NCBI GenBank assembly: GCA_945948625.1
Contig: CAMFBT010000003.1
Location: forward strand, 1-32,822
DNA: 32,822 nucleotides
Direction: 5' to 3'
Source of the DNA: an uncultured Mycoplasmatota bacterium
GTDB lineage: Bacteria; Bacillota_I; Bacilli_A; RF39; UBA660
In this document: piece after piece, positions 1 through 8,090 of the stretch
How positions within the stretch are numbered: position 1 is the stretch's first letter
How the letters are laid out: each line of letters starts with the position of its first letter
Program-made: the position numbers and the translations under genes
Notes under the pieces: generated by a model
Told to the model about the DNA's origin: nothing
Databases searched by the model: none
The model's input: the letters and a program-made list of their open reading frames with translations, nothing else

Positions 1-1364
1 TCATAAAAAATAGTACTAATATTTTTATCTCTAAGTTTATTAAATAAATTAATCTTGTCTTCTGAAGAAACATTATCAAAATTAAGAATCATTTCATAAA
101 ATGAACTTCTTTCACTATCAATAACCCTATGCTCTATATCAAGATTATTATTATATCTAAGCATTTCTTTAATATTAAGCCATACATTATAAATATTATC
201 AGCAAACAATGCATCAACAATAATTTCACTAAGTTTTTTACTAGTTTCCTCTTTAAGTTCTTGAATTAATTTATCTCTATTAGTAAAAGTATATCCATTC
301 TCATCTCGAAGTCTGTAATTAATAAAAAGCATTCTAACATTAGTATCAAAAACAAAAGTATCATTAAAATTATTAAGAATACTAGGATTATTCAAAATAT
401 TAATATATTCCTTAAACATACCAATATTATAATCATACTGGTCTATTAATTCATCATAATATTTATTAAGTTTCTTCTCAATAATCATAGGATCATTATG
501 TCTCTCAATAGAGTTAATATTATTTCTAAATTCAGCAAAATCAGTCTCCTTTAGTAAATCAAAGAAATCATCACGAATAAGAATTTCTCTATTAAATTTA
601 ACCCCACTTCTAATTAAACCTCGAATCCCTGGAATTTTTTTATATAGATATATACTTCTTCTATCATATTCAAAGAAATAAGATACAACATCTTTTCTAA
701 AATAAGATATAATTTTAATCAAAGTATCATCATTAAATGCCTCATCAAGTAATTTCTTTTGATTATCACTATCCAAACAAGAAATAAAATTACACCCGAT
801 ATTTTCTTTAATAAAATTTATTTCTTCTAATTTATAAATAGTTCTAACAATAACATCATAACTAAGAGAAGCAAATATAGAATACATATCATCAGATAAA
901 AACATAACTTCCCTAAACAAATTATTATCACTAAGAATCCATTCCATAACTTTATCAGGATTTTTTTCAAATAAACAAACAAATAACTTATATTCATTTT
1001 TCTTTCTATTGACACTATCACTAATCTTTTTAGAAATTATACCTAATACTTCATAATTACCATTATTATAATCATTTTTATAATTAGGAAAATCACTTAT
1101 AGTAAGCTCTTTATAAAAATTATTAATTATATTATAATCAAATATCTTAAATATATCATCTAAATCAAGAATATTAAGTATTTCTCTAAAATTACGATAA
1201 ATATCACCTTTATTACAATCTTTAAGTAACTCACTTCTCAATTTATTCAAAACACTTGAATTATTAAGTACACTCTTTCTCTCACTCGTAGATAAAAAAG
1301 CCATATTATTAACAAGTGAAAGACTATCCATATTATTAACTAATTCTTCATCATTAAAATTCAC
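1..1364 (-). CDS. Large protein of unknown function, C-terminus beyond the window
   Basis: An uninterrupted reading frame of at least 454 codons runs off the left edge, so the C-terminus is missing. I do not recognise the family. The start is a GTG at 1364-1362. An in-frame ATG cannot replace it because the ATG just upstream is followed directly by TGA. The ribosome site AAAGG lies over the stop codon (TAG) of the upstream polymerase gene, only 8 bases away, so the two are probably translationally coupled. The protein is rich in Asn, Asp, Ile, Lys and Phe and shows no signal peptide or membrane segment. It reads as a series of amphipathic helices, possibly a helical solenoid, which is inference only. 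Codon use matches the other minus-strand genes. Its place behind a translesion polymerase is the only hint of role. Confidence 0.75.
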   Translation of the reverse strand, partial: MNFNDEELVNNMDSLSLVNNMAFLSTSERKSVLNNSSVLNKLRSELLKDCNKGDIYRNFREILNILDLDDIFKIFDYNIINNFYKELTISDFPNYKNDYNNGNYEVLGIISKKISDSVNRKKNEYKLFVCLFEKNPDKVMEWILSDNNLFREVMFLSDDMYSIFASLSYDVIVRTIYKLEEINFIKENIGCNFISCLDSDNQKKLLDEAFNDDTLIKIISYFRKDVVSYFFEYDRRSIYLYKKIPGIRGLIRSGVKFNREILIRDDFFDLLKETDFAEFRNNINSIERHNDPMIIEKKLNKYYDELIDQYDYNIGMFKEYINILNNPSILNNFNDTFVFDTNVRMLFINYRLRDENGYTFTNRDKLIQELKEETSKKLSEIIVDALFADNIYNVWLNIKEMLRYNNNLDIEHRVIDSERSSFYEMILNFDNVSSEDKINLFNKLRDKNISTIFY

Positions 1365-1372
1365 ATTAAATC

Positions 1373-2575
1373 CTACCTTTCATCATTATCAATATTATTA
1401 ACATATCCAATAACACTATTACCATATCTATCCCTAATCTCATCAATAACATTCTGAAGTCTATCGTCTTCTTCTATATCATCACCATCAATATCAAAAA
1501 TAGATAACTGCTTCTTTCTCTCATTAGATAAACCACTAACAAAAACACATACACTTCTAATACCATCTTCATAATTCCAAATATCATTAAAAATTATAAT
1601 AGCATTATTATATATTTCATCATCATTTGAGATACTAAAATTAAGTTTTTCTTGTCTACTAATTTTATCAAAATAGTTATATTTAATCCAAATACCAACA
1701 GTACCAGCATACATTTTATTGTTTCTTAATTTCTTTCCAATATCAGCAGATAACTTTCTAATAACATCATATATCATATTAATATCATGATAATTGTATG
1801 GAAGCACTGTAGAAGAAGAAATGCTCTTAACATTTTCTTTTTCATAATTAACAGGACTATTATCAATACCATTAGCATATTCATGCATCAGTTTTCCCCT
1901 AGATTTAAATTTCTTAACAAGTATATCTTCGTTAGTATTAGCAAGTTCTCCTATTGTATTAATTCCCATTTCATGAAGTTTTTTACTACTAGACTTTCCT
2001 ATCATAAATAAATCATCTACCTTCAAAGGAAACATTTTTACTTTAATTTCATCATAAAACAAAGTGTGTACCTTATTAGGCTTATCAAAATCTGAAGCCA
2101 TTTTAGCAAGCAATTTATTATTACCAATACCAACATTAACAGTAAATCCAAATAAATTATATATATCATCTTTTATTTTATAAGCAATCTTAATAGGATC
2201 TCCAAATAAACTAAGACTTCCAGTATAATCAAGAAAACATTCATCAATAGAATATCTCTCAATAATATCCGTATATTTACACAAATATTCATACATCTTA
2301 TCAGAAAAATATTTATAAACATTAAAATTAGGTTTATATATTTCCAAATATGGACATTTTCTTCTAGCAGAATAAATAGGTTCAGCAGTAACAACACCTT
2401 TTCTCTTACAAGGATTACTTTTAGCAAGTACAATTCCCTTTCTCTCAGTTTCATCACCTGCTATAATAGCATATCTATCTCTAATATCATATTTATAGCC
2501 ATTTTTAAGCATATAAACCGCAGTCCAACTAAGAAAAGCATTATTTACATCAATATGTAAAATAATTCTATCCAT
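1373..2575 (-). CDS. dinB: Y-family DNA polymerase (DinB/Pol IV-like)
   Basis: This 400-residue translesion polymerase copies past damaged template bases. Visible features: the first metal-binding Asp (D9 in LHIDVNNAF), a Phe at the usual steric-gate position (F14), and the catalytic pair D111-E112 in YSIDECFLDYTG. A helix-hairpin-helix-like stretch follows (MIGKSSSKKLHEMG), then the little-finger region and a probable sliding-clamp motif QLSIF near the C-terminus. The palm motif reads NNAFLSW rather than the common DAFFASVE, so it belongs to a divergent Firmicute branch and the symbol is approximate. I chose the ATG at 2575. It has GAGGTG four bases upstream, within the last codons of the lipoprotein gene, whereas a longer form would begin with TTG at 2587. 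It sits between an unknown protein and a lipoprotein, with no lexA or recA nearby. Confidence 0.9.
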   Translation of the reverse strand: MDRIILHIDVNNAFLSWTAVYMLKNGYKYDIRDRYAIIAGDETERKGIVLAKSNPCKRKGVVTAEPIYSARRKCPYLEIYKPNFNVYKYFSDKMYEYLCKYTDIIERYSIDECFLDYTGSLSLFGDPIKIAYKIKDDIYNLFGFTVNVGIGNNKLLAKMASDFDKPNKVHTLFYDEIKVKMFPLKVDDLFMIGKSSSKKLHEMGINTIGELANTNEDILVKKFKSRGKLMHEYANGIDNSPVNYEKENVKSISSSTVLPYNYHDINMIYDVIRKLSADIGKKLRNNKMYAGTVGIWIKYNYFDKISRQEKLNFSISNDDEIYNNAIIIFNDIWNYEDGIRSVCVFVSGLSNERKKQLSIFDIDGDDIEEDDRLQNVIDEIRDRYGNSVIGYVNNIDNDER

Positions 2576-2576
2576 C

Positions 2577-3818
2577 TTACACCTCAATATAATAATCAGT
2601 TTTATATAACTTATCTTTAATTTTATAATAAATAGTATATTTACCTTTTAATCCATTTAAATTAATATATTTAATATCTTTGACTTCATATATTCTTTTA
2701 TCAAAAAGTTTATCAAATATAACATAAATAGTATCATCTTCTTCATTATTTATAGTAATTCTATTTACATCCATACTAATTTCAATAGAAGAAATATCCC
2801 CAGTAGTATATTTGATAATAGAAATATTCTTATCACTAATCTTAGTACTATCAAGTTTTCCATACCTAATACCTGGAACAATTTTATAATTAGAAACATT
2901 ATCATAAAAATTAAAAACATTATTTGGTTTATTATAAGTACATTCTTCATATTCATTATCAGAATTAATCATATAATATTTATCATCATTACCTAAAATA
3001 ATACCACTATCTTTAGCAGAAATATAATTATAATTATTATTAATATATTTTGAAGTAATAGTACCAGTTTGACTATCTATAACTAAAATATCTTTTGATA
3101 TTGCATAAATATTACCTTCATTATAATCACTATAACCATAATAACCATCACTAAGTAAATATTCATTAAATATTTTACCAAGCAAATTCATTTTATAAAT
3201 AGAAATAGAAGTACCATTATCATTATAACTATCACTACCCAAAATAATATTATCATCATAAACAGTAATATTGCCATAATATTTTTTATTAAAATACCAT
3301 CTAACATTACCTCTATCATCAACTGCATAAGGATAATTATCATTATAAAAAGTAAAATTACCTAAAGAAGTACTAATATTACCAAAATCATCAGGAAGAG
3401 GATCAGTCTTAATATTAATATTTTTTTCTTTTCCCTCGCCTTTAATTAAAATAGTATTATTATAATTAGGATATAAACCATATATAGGAATCATATGATA
3501 TTTACTTCTTTCAAAAGTATAACTTATATTGCAATTTCCTTCCATATCTTTTATACAAATAGATACTTCACTGTAACTATCAGTTTCAAACATAACAATC
3601 GCAGTAAGAGGACTATTACCATAAGGATTAATAATAATATTAGGATTATCAATACTATATCCATATGAAACAAAGTACACTTCCTTATTACTTTGTATAT
3701 CTAGAATATCCCTATCTTTATTAATACTAATATTTCCAGTAACCATATTACATCCTACTATAGTAATAAATAAAATAAATATTATAAATATTAAAATAAA
3801 TATATAACTCTTCTTCAT
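2577..3818 (-). CDS. Lipoprotein resembling a truncated arylsulfate sulfotransferase
   Basis: This 413-residue exported lipoprotein has a hydrophobic signal peptide (residues 4-22) with lipobox VGC, the lipidated residue being C23. Next comes a stretch like the N-terminal domain of AssT sulfotransferases (NPYGNSPLTA, then IYGLYPNYNNT). After that are beta-propeller-like blades with the motif YPYAVDDRGNVRWYF. AssT enzymes are usually near 500-600 residues and use a His in the C-terminal part of the propeller. This protein contains only one His (about residue 107, in KYHMIPIYG), located before the propeller, so the catalytic centre seems absent. It may be a binding or structural relative. The gene leads the unit with the polymerase and large unknown gene, and its stop lies 1 base before the polymerase ATG. 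The ribosome site (GTGG) is weak. Family assignment is moderate. Confidence 0.75.
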   Translation of the reverse strand: MKKSYIFILIFIIFILFITIVGCNMVTGNISINKDRDILDIQSNKEVYFVSYGYSIDNPNIIINPYGNSPLTAIVMFETDSYSEVSICIKDMEGNCNISYTFERSKYHMIPIYGLYPNYNNTILIKGEGKEKNINIKTDPLPDDFGNISTSLGNFTFYNDNYPYAVDDRGNVRWYFNKKYYGNITVYDDNIILGSDSYNDNGTSISIYKMNLLGKIFNEYLLSDGYYGYSDYNEGNIYAISKDILVIDSQTGTITSKYINNNYNYISAKDSGIILGNDDKYYMINSDNEYEECTYNKPNNVFNFYDNVSNYKIVPGIRYGKLDSTKISDKNISIIKYTTGDISSIEISMDVNRITINNEEDDTIYVIFDKLFDKRIYEVKDIKYINLNGLKGKYTIYYKIKDKLYKTDYYIEV

Positions 3819-3833
3819 ACTACCACATTATAT

Positions 3834-3862
3834 ATTATACTAAAAATAAGCCGAAAAATAAA
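3834..3862 (-). promoter_or_regulatory. Putative promoter of the lipoprotein-dinB unit
   Basis: On the minus strand there is a consensus -10 TATAAT (3839-3834), 16 bases before the lipoprotein ATG. A weak -35-like TTTATT lies 17 bases further upstream (3862-3857). The -10 is convincing, the -35 is not. Confidence 0.4.
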
Positions 3863-3879
3863 GGATTTTTCTATATTTT

Positions 3880-3962
3880 ACACTAAGAGCCTAAGGTCTC
3901 TTTAGTGTTTTTTAAAGCCTAAAGTCTTTAAAAAATAATTTTAAGCCAAAGTCTTAAAATTA
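3880..3962. repeat. Array of three hairpins with a shared loop sequence
   Basis: Three inverted repeats follow one another in the divergent intergenic region. Hairpin 1 has arms 3880-3889 and 3898-3908 and loop CCTAAGGT. Hairpin 2 has arms 3908-3917 and 3926-3935 (10 perfect pairs) and loop CCTAAAGT. Hairpin 3 has arms 3936-3945 and 3953-3962 (10 perfect pairs) and loop CCAAAGT. Every loop is closed by a G-C pair and framed as AG-loop-CT, while the stems differ in sequence. Hairpin 1 is followed by six T on the plus strand and could also terminate plus-strand transcription. The function is unknown. Confidence 0.8.
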
Positions 3963-4026
3963 ACTATAAATATTTCTAAAATAATTATTCATACTAATAA
4001 TATAATTAATTATAAGGAGGAACAAA

Positions 4027-4569
4027 ATGAATTTAAAAAAAATAAAAATAATCGCCGTAATTGGAATATTCTTATTATCATTCATATCCCACTTTACTTA
4101 TGAATTATTTCCTAATATCATATTCTCATTCATATTTCCAGTAAATGAAAGTATCTGGGAACATATGAAAATAATATTTACATCAACCCTTATCTATGGA
4201 ATAATAGATTATCTTTTACTAAAAAAATATAAAATAAAATATAATAACTTCCCATTTCAACTATACTTTACTTCCTTAATAGGAATACCTATATATTTAG
4301 TAATATATCTTCCATTATATAAATTACTCGGAGAAAACATGATAATATCCATATCATTATTACTTTTAGTATATATAATAACACAAATAGTAAGTTATAA
4401 CATCCTAAAAGAAAAAAAATTAAAAATCCTAAATATCATAACAATTCCTGTAATATTATTATCATATCTAGGATTCATATATCTAACATATAATCCACCA
4501 CACACATATATTTTCTACGACATAACTAAAGATAAATACAGTATAGATGACTATATTTATCTAGAATAA
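4027..4569 (+). CDS. DUF6512-family integral membrane protein
   Basis: This 180-residue protein has about five hydrophobic membrane segments, at roughly residues 8-22, 50-65, 78-98, 105-122 and 133-153. The polar motif FPVNESIWEHMK (about residues 38-49) follows the first segment, preceded by SHFTYE. These two motifs are what I recall of the DUF6512 family, whose function is unknown. The start is clear: AAGGAGG lies six bases before the ATG. The gene is transcribed alone, divergent from the lipoprotein unit and facing the beta-helix-like gene across a shared terminator. It uses A- and C-ending codons (ATA, TTC, TCA), unlike the minus-strand genes, as the other plus-strand genes here do. The hairpin array lies directly upstream. 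Confidence 0.8.
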   Translation: MNLKKIKIIAVIGIFLLSFISHFTYELFPNIIFSFIFPVNESIWEHMKIIFTSTLIYGIIDYLLLKKYKIKYNNFPFQLYFTSLIGIPIYLVIYLPLYKLLGENMIISISLLLLVYIITQIVSYNILKEKKLKILNIITIPVILLSYLGFIYLTYNPPHTYIFYDITKDKYSIDDYIYLE

Positions 4570-4593
4570 AAGATAGACAAAAGTCTATCTTTT
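4568..4593. terminator. Bidirectional rho-independent terminator
   Basis: The arms 4568-4578 and 4583-4593 form an 11-bp perfect stem (AAAAGATAGAC) with loop AAAA. T runs on either strand let it serve both the DUF6512 gene and the converging gene whose stop lies inside it. Confidence 0.85.
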
Positions 4594-5457
4594 TAACTTT
4601 TTAATAGGATTATTTCTTAACCTATTAATTTCTTCGTTAATCTTATTTTCACACTTATAATTAACCTTCTTTAGAACATTAATAAGTTCCATTCTACTAT
4701 TAATTAAAGGCAAATCATCACTTCTAATAATAACATTTCCAGTACCAATTTTATCATCATTATAAAATATATTAGGAGAATTAACATTCAAACTATTAAA
4801 AGTATCATTTTTTATCTTAATCTCACTAATAGCACTAATTAAACTATCTTTGCTTAGTATACTAGGAGATTCAATATATAATCTACCAGCATCAATAATG
4901 GCATTATCTAAATAAATAGTTCCATTAATTGAAGACATGTTAATATTATTTTTACTATTACAAAAAATACTACTGTTTGAAATGCACAAATTATGTTTAG
5001 AACCAATTCTAGTATTTCTATAACTATTTATTTTAGAATCAATAATTGATAAATCATCTGCAATAATATCAAGAGAAGGATAACAATCAAAATCACAAGA
5101 TTCAATTCTACAAGTACCTCTAATACAAATAAAAGGAAAATATTTAAACTTACAATTTCTTATAATAACATTAACATTATCATATCCAGCCATTGTAATA
5201 CTAGCATAATTTTCAAAATTAATGCCATCAATAACATAATAAATTGGTTTATTAATATTATAAGATTTAGTAAGTTTCATATTTTCTTCACTACTACTAT
5301 TATAAAGCCTTATAACTTTACTACTTTCATTATAATGATTAATATAACAAGTAATTCTATCATCGCTTTCAACAATTTTACCCAAATTACCAGTAATATA
5401 CTTAATAGATATTTTTCTTAATGAATTATACATTTTTCTTTCTAGTTTATCATTCAT
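4585..5457 (-). CDS. Protein of unknown function with beta-helix-like repeats
   Basis: This 290-residue protein has no signal peptide and no membrane segment. From about residue 70 to 240 it shows short alternating hydrophobic strands with frequent Asn, Ser, Asp and Gly turns (such as NVNVIIRNCKFKYF and CRIESCDFDCY), which suggests a right-handed parallel beta-helix. A charged helical C-terminus follows, ending in Lys/Arg. Several Cys fall at similar places in successive strands. Such folds are usually exported, so a cytoplasmic one would be unusual. The start has AGGAGA six bases upstream. The gene lies alone between two terminators (the convergent one at its 3' end and that of ftsX upstream). 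The family is not recognised, and the fold call is my reading of the pattern only. Confidence 0.7.
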   Translation of the reverse strand: MNDKLERKMYNSLRKISIKYITGNLGKIVESDDRITCYINHYNESSKVIRLYNSSSEENMKLTKSYNINKPIYYVIDGINFENYASITMAGYDNVNVIIRNCKFKYFPFICIRGTCRIESCDFDCYPSLDIIADDLSIIDSKINSYRNTRIGSKHNLCISNSSIFCNSKNNINMSSINGTIYLDNAIIDAGRLYIESPSILSKDSLISAISEIKIKNDTFNSLNVNSPNIFYNDDKIGTGNVIIRSDDLPLINSRMELINVLKKVNYKCENKINEEINRLRNNPIKKLKR

Positions 5458-5522
5458 ATTACATCTCCTAAAAATATTATATATTAAACATTTATATTTG
5501 TCAATGTTTCATACTGATAAGT

Positions 5523-5558
5523 AAAAAAAGAAAATACTATATTTTCAAGTATTTTCTT
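5523..5558 (-). terminator. Terminator of the ftsEX unit
   Basis: The arms 5528-5538 and 5548-5558 (AAGAAAATACT and its complement) form an 11-bp stem with a 9-base loop. Seven T follow on the minus strand. The ftsX stop codon lies inside it. Confidence 0.85.
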
Positions 5559-6457
5559 ACAGCTTGATAACTTCCTATCATACCAACAACAATACCAATA
5601 AGAAGCAGGATTCCAGAAATATTGTATATAAATGGCATAGGCTCAACTAAAGTAGCAAGTGCAGATCCAAATAACTTACCACCAAAGAAATCATACAAAG
5701 AAGTATAACCAAATATAGTAATAAGTATAGGAATAATAGAACCAATTATACCAATAAATAATCCCTCAATAATAAATGGAATTTTTATAGATATATTTGA
5801 AGCACCAACCAATCTCATAATTTCAATTTCTCTTCTTCTTGAATATATAGCAAGTTTTATAGTATTACCAATCAAGAAAGCAGTAACAAGAACAAGAGAC
5901 AATACAGCAACTATACATATTTTTTCAACAACATTAAACACAACAATAAGTTGATGAACAATATCTTCACCATAATTAATATTATTAATTTTATCTTTAG
6001 AAAATGTTAAATTTTTAACCTGATTTACAGTATCATCAATTTTTTCTATATCAACAACCTTAAACATATAACTATCAAGTAAAGGATTAGTCTCTTCAGT
6101 CCATCTATCTACAGTAGTAGCAAATATATCACTACCCTCTTTCAATTCTTTAGCAGAATCAACCTTACTTTTAAATTCAATAGAATTACTGTCTATATTA
6201 CTAATAGTTTTAAGTTCATTTAAAATTTTATTTTCATCTTCTTTAGTAGTGTCACCTTTTAAAAACATAACAACAGTGACATCTTTTCTAATAGAATCAG
6301 AAAAATTCTCTACATTCATAGATAAAATAAGTGAAGCAGCTACTACAATTAAAGTAATAGTAATACAAGATATTGAAGCAACTGATAATGAAAAGTTTCT
6401 AAAAACACCATGTATAGCATCTCTAAAATATCTCTTTAAACTTCTAACACTTTTCAT
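5537..6457 (-). CDS. ftsX: Cell-division ABC transporter permease FtsX
   Basis: FtsX pairs with the ATPase FtsE at the septum and transmits ATP hydrolysis across the membrane to peptidoglycan hydrolases. In Bacillus it also matters for entry into sporulation. The 306-residue protein has the expected layout: a cytoplasmic N-terminus, a first membrane segment (about 22-46), an extracellular domain (about 47-185), then three membrane segments. The conserved cytoplasmic motif RREIEIMRLVGAS lies between segments 2 and 3. I chose the ATG at 6457 because AAAGGTGG lies upstream and MKSVRSLKRYFRDA is the typical start. An earlier in-frame codon at 6499 would overlap ftsE by 56 bases. The ftsX start overlaps the ftsE end by 14 bases, which implies coupled translation. 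Confidence 0.95.
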   Translation of the reverse strand: MKSVRSLKRYFRDAIHGVFRNFSLSVASISCITITLIVVAASLILSMNVENFSDSIRKDVTVVMFLKGDTTKEDENKILNELKTISNIDSNSIEFKSKVDSAKELKEGSDIFATTVDRWTEETNPLLDSYMFKVVDIEKIDDTVNQVKNLTFSKDKINNINYGEDIVHQLIVVFNVVEKICIVAVLSLVLVTAFLIGNTIKLAIYSRRREIEIMRLVGASNISIKIPFIIEGLFIGIIGSIIPILITIFGYTSLYDFFGGKLFGSALATLVEPMPFIYNISGILLLIGIVVGMIGSYQAVRKYLKI

Positions 6458-7139
6458 TATAATAACCACCTTTCTCAATATCACGAACAAGTCTACCATG
6501 GTCTAATATAATAACTCTCTTTTTCATCCTATCTACAATATCTCTATCATGAGTAGCCATAATAATTGTAGTTCCCATTGCATTAATTTCTTCAAGAACT
6601 TTCATAATTTCCATTGAAGTATCAGGATCCAGATTTCCAGTAGGTTCATCACAAATAAGAAGTTTAGGCTTATTAACAATTGCTCTCGCTATAACAACTC
6701 TTTGTTGCTCTCCACCAGATAATTGATCAGGATATTGTCTAACTTTATTTTTAAGACCTACCAAATCAAGAACTTCAAGAACTCTCTTTCTTATTTCTTT
6801 TTTATCATAACCAAGTACTTCCATGGCAAAAGCTACATTCTCAAATACAGTAAGTTTTGGAAGCAACTTAAAATCCTGAAATACTACTCCCAATTTTCTT
6901 CTCAAGACATATACTTTTCTATTTTTTAATTTTGCAACATTAATACCACCAATAATAATAGACCCTTTATCAGGTTTTTCTTCTCTATATAACATCTTAA
7001 TAAGAGTAGATTTTCCACTACCAGAAGCACCAATTACAAATACAAATTCACCCTTTTTAATACTAAGATTTAAATCATATAAAGCAACAGTACCAGTTTT
7101 ATAAGTCTTTTGAACATCACTAATTCTAATTAACTCCAT
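6444..7139 (-). CDS. ftsE: Cell-division ABC transporter ATPase FtsE
   Basis: This 231-residue ATPase is the partner of FtsX. All ABC motifs are visible and intact: Walker A GASGSGKST (37-45), Q-loop Q88, signature LSGGEQQR (140-147), Walker B LLICDEP (160-166) and the H-loop His197 (ATHD). The fragment CDEPTGNLDP and the length are typical of the FtsE/LolD group, and adjacency to ftsX settles the identity. The start has GGAGG about eight bases upstream. The gene lies downstream of prfB, as in many Firmicutes, but with two YitT genes in between and its own putative promoter. Confidence 0.97.
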   Translation of the reverse strand: MELIRISDVQKTYKTGTVALYDLNLSIKKGEFVFVIGASGSGKSTLIKMLYREEKPDKGSIIIGGINVAKLKNRKVYVLRRKLGVVFQDFKLLPKLTVFENVAFAMEVLGYDKKEIRKRVLEVLDLVGLKNKVRQYPDQLSGGEQQRVVIARAIVNKPKLLICDEPTGNLDPDTSMEIMKVLEEINAMGTTIIMATHDRDIVDRMKKRVIILDHGRLVRDIEKGGYYNEKC

Positions 7140-7167
7140 AAAATACTACCTCCACATCATACATAAT

Positions 7168-7196
7168 ATTATAACATTATTTAAAATATTTTAAAA
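7168..7196 (-). promoter_or_regulatory. Putative ftsEX promoter
   Basis: There is a TATAAT at 7173-7168 on the minus strand preceded by TG and one base (an extended -10), and a poor -35 (TTTTAA, 7196-7191) 17 bases upstream. A 16-bp all-AT palindrome (7180-7195) lies in the spacer. Confidence 0.45.
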
Positions 7197-7211
7197 CAAT
7201 TATATTCAAGT

Positions 7212-8090
7212 TTACAAAAATTTCCTATCATACTTAGAAACAGAATAACTATCAGTAACAAGAAAAAATGCATCCTTATCTATTTCTTTAACAACTTCCT
7301 TCAATTTAATATATTCAACAGTAGGTATAACACATAAAATCATTTTTTTCTTTTTATCAGAATATCCACCTTTAGCATTAACAACTGTAACAGTATAATT
7401 TAAATTATTAATAATATATTCCTTAACATCCTTAACCTTATTAGTAATAATATAAAAAGCCTTATTTTGAGACACACCTAACATAATTTTATCTCCAATA
7501 TATGAACTAATATATAATCCAATACCAGAATAAATAGCTTTGTTAAGACCAAAAATAAATGTACTAGCAAATATAATAATAATATTACAAAATAAACTAG
7601 CTTTACCAACAGATATTTTAAGTTTTTGATTAAGTATGTCATATATAACATAAAAACCGCCCAAGCTATATCCCGACTTCTTAACCATTCCAAATCCAAT
7701 ACCAGAAAGGACACCCCCAATAAGAATAAGTAAAAAAAGTGAAGTATTATCAAAATTAACAACCCTATTAATTAAACTAGCAGCCTTTATAAATACTGGA
7801 AACAAAATAGTACCTAATATATTTTTAGCACCATATTCAAGACCAAATACACAAAAACTAACAGCCAAAAGAATAGAAGATAATGAAAAGACAATTAAAG
7901 ACAAATCAATATCAATATAATTAGAAATAAGAATAGAAAGTCCAGTACAACCAGTAGTAACAAGACTATTAGGTTTATAAAAAACACTAACTGCTACTGA
8001 TGTAATGAGCATTCCAATAATAAATTCACAAAAATTTCTATATGTATTTTTATCTTTAATTTTTTTCTTAATGACATCAATATTAATCAT
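7212..8090 (-). CDS. YitT-family membrane protein (second copy)
   Basis: This 292-residue protein has an N-terminal membrane domain of about five or six segments (DUF161/YitT type, residues about 15-205), with motifs KPNSLVTTGCTGLSIL and GVLSGIGFGMVKKSG. A C-terminal soluble domain of the DUF2179 type follows, beginning near FYIITNKVKDVKEYIINNL and ending LVTDSYSVSK. YitT proteins are widespread in Firmicutes, often in several copies, and their transported substrate is not established. The ATG overlaps the TGA of the upstream paralogue (ATGA), with AAGGTGAT in front, so the pair is translated together. It differs throughout from its neighbour, so the duplication is old. Confidence 0.9.
   Translation of the reverse strand: MINIDVIKKKIKDKNTYRNFCEFIIGMLITSVAVSVFYKPNSLVTTGCTGLSILISNYIDIDLSLIVFSLSSILLAVSFCVFGLEYGAKNILGTILFPVFIKAASLINRVVNFDNTSLFLLILIGGVLSGIGFGMVKKSGYSLGGFYVIYDILNQKLKISVGKASLFCNIIIIFASTFIFGLNKAIYSGIGLYISSYIGDKIMLGVSQNKAFYIITNKVKDVKEYIINNLNYTVTVVNAKGGYSDKKKKMILCVIPTVEYIKLKEVVKEIDKDAFFLVTDSYSVSKYDRKFL

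Noticed and set aside
7180-7195. 16-base palindrome between the second YitT gene and ftsE as a terminator.
   Set aside because: It contains only A and T, has no T run beyond its own sequence and lies within a putative promoter spacer, so readthrough from prfB into ftsEX cannot be excluded.
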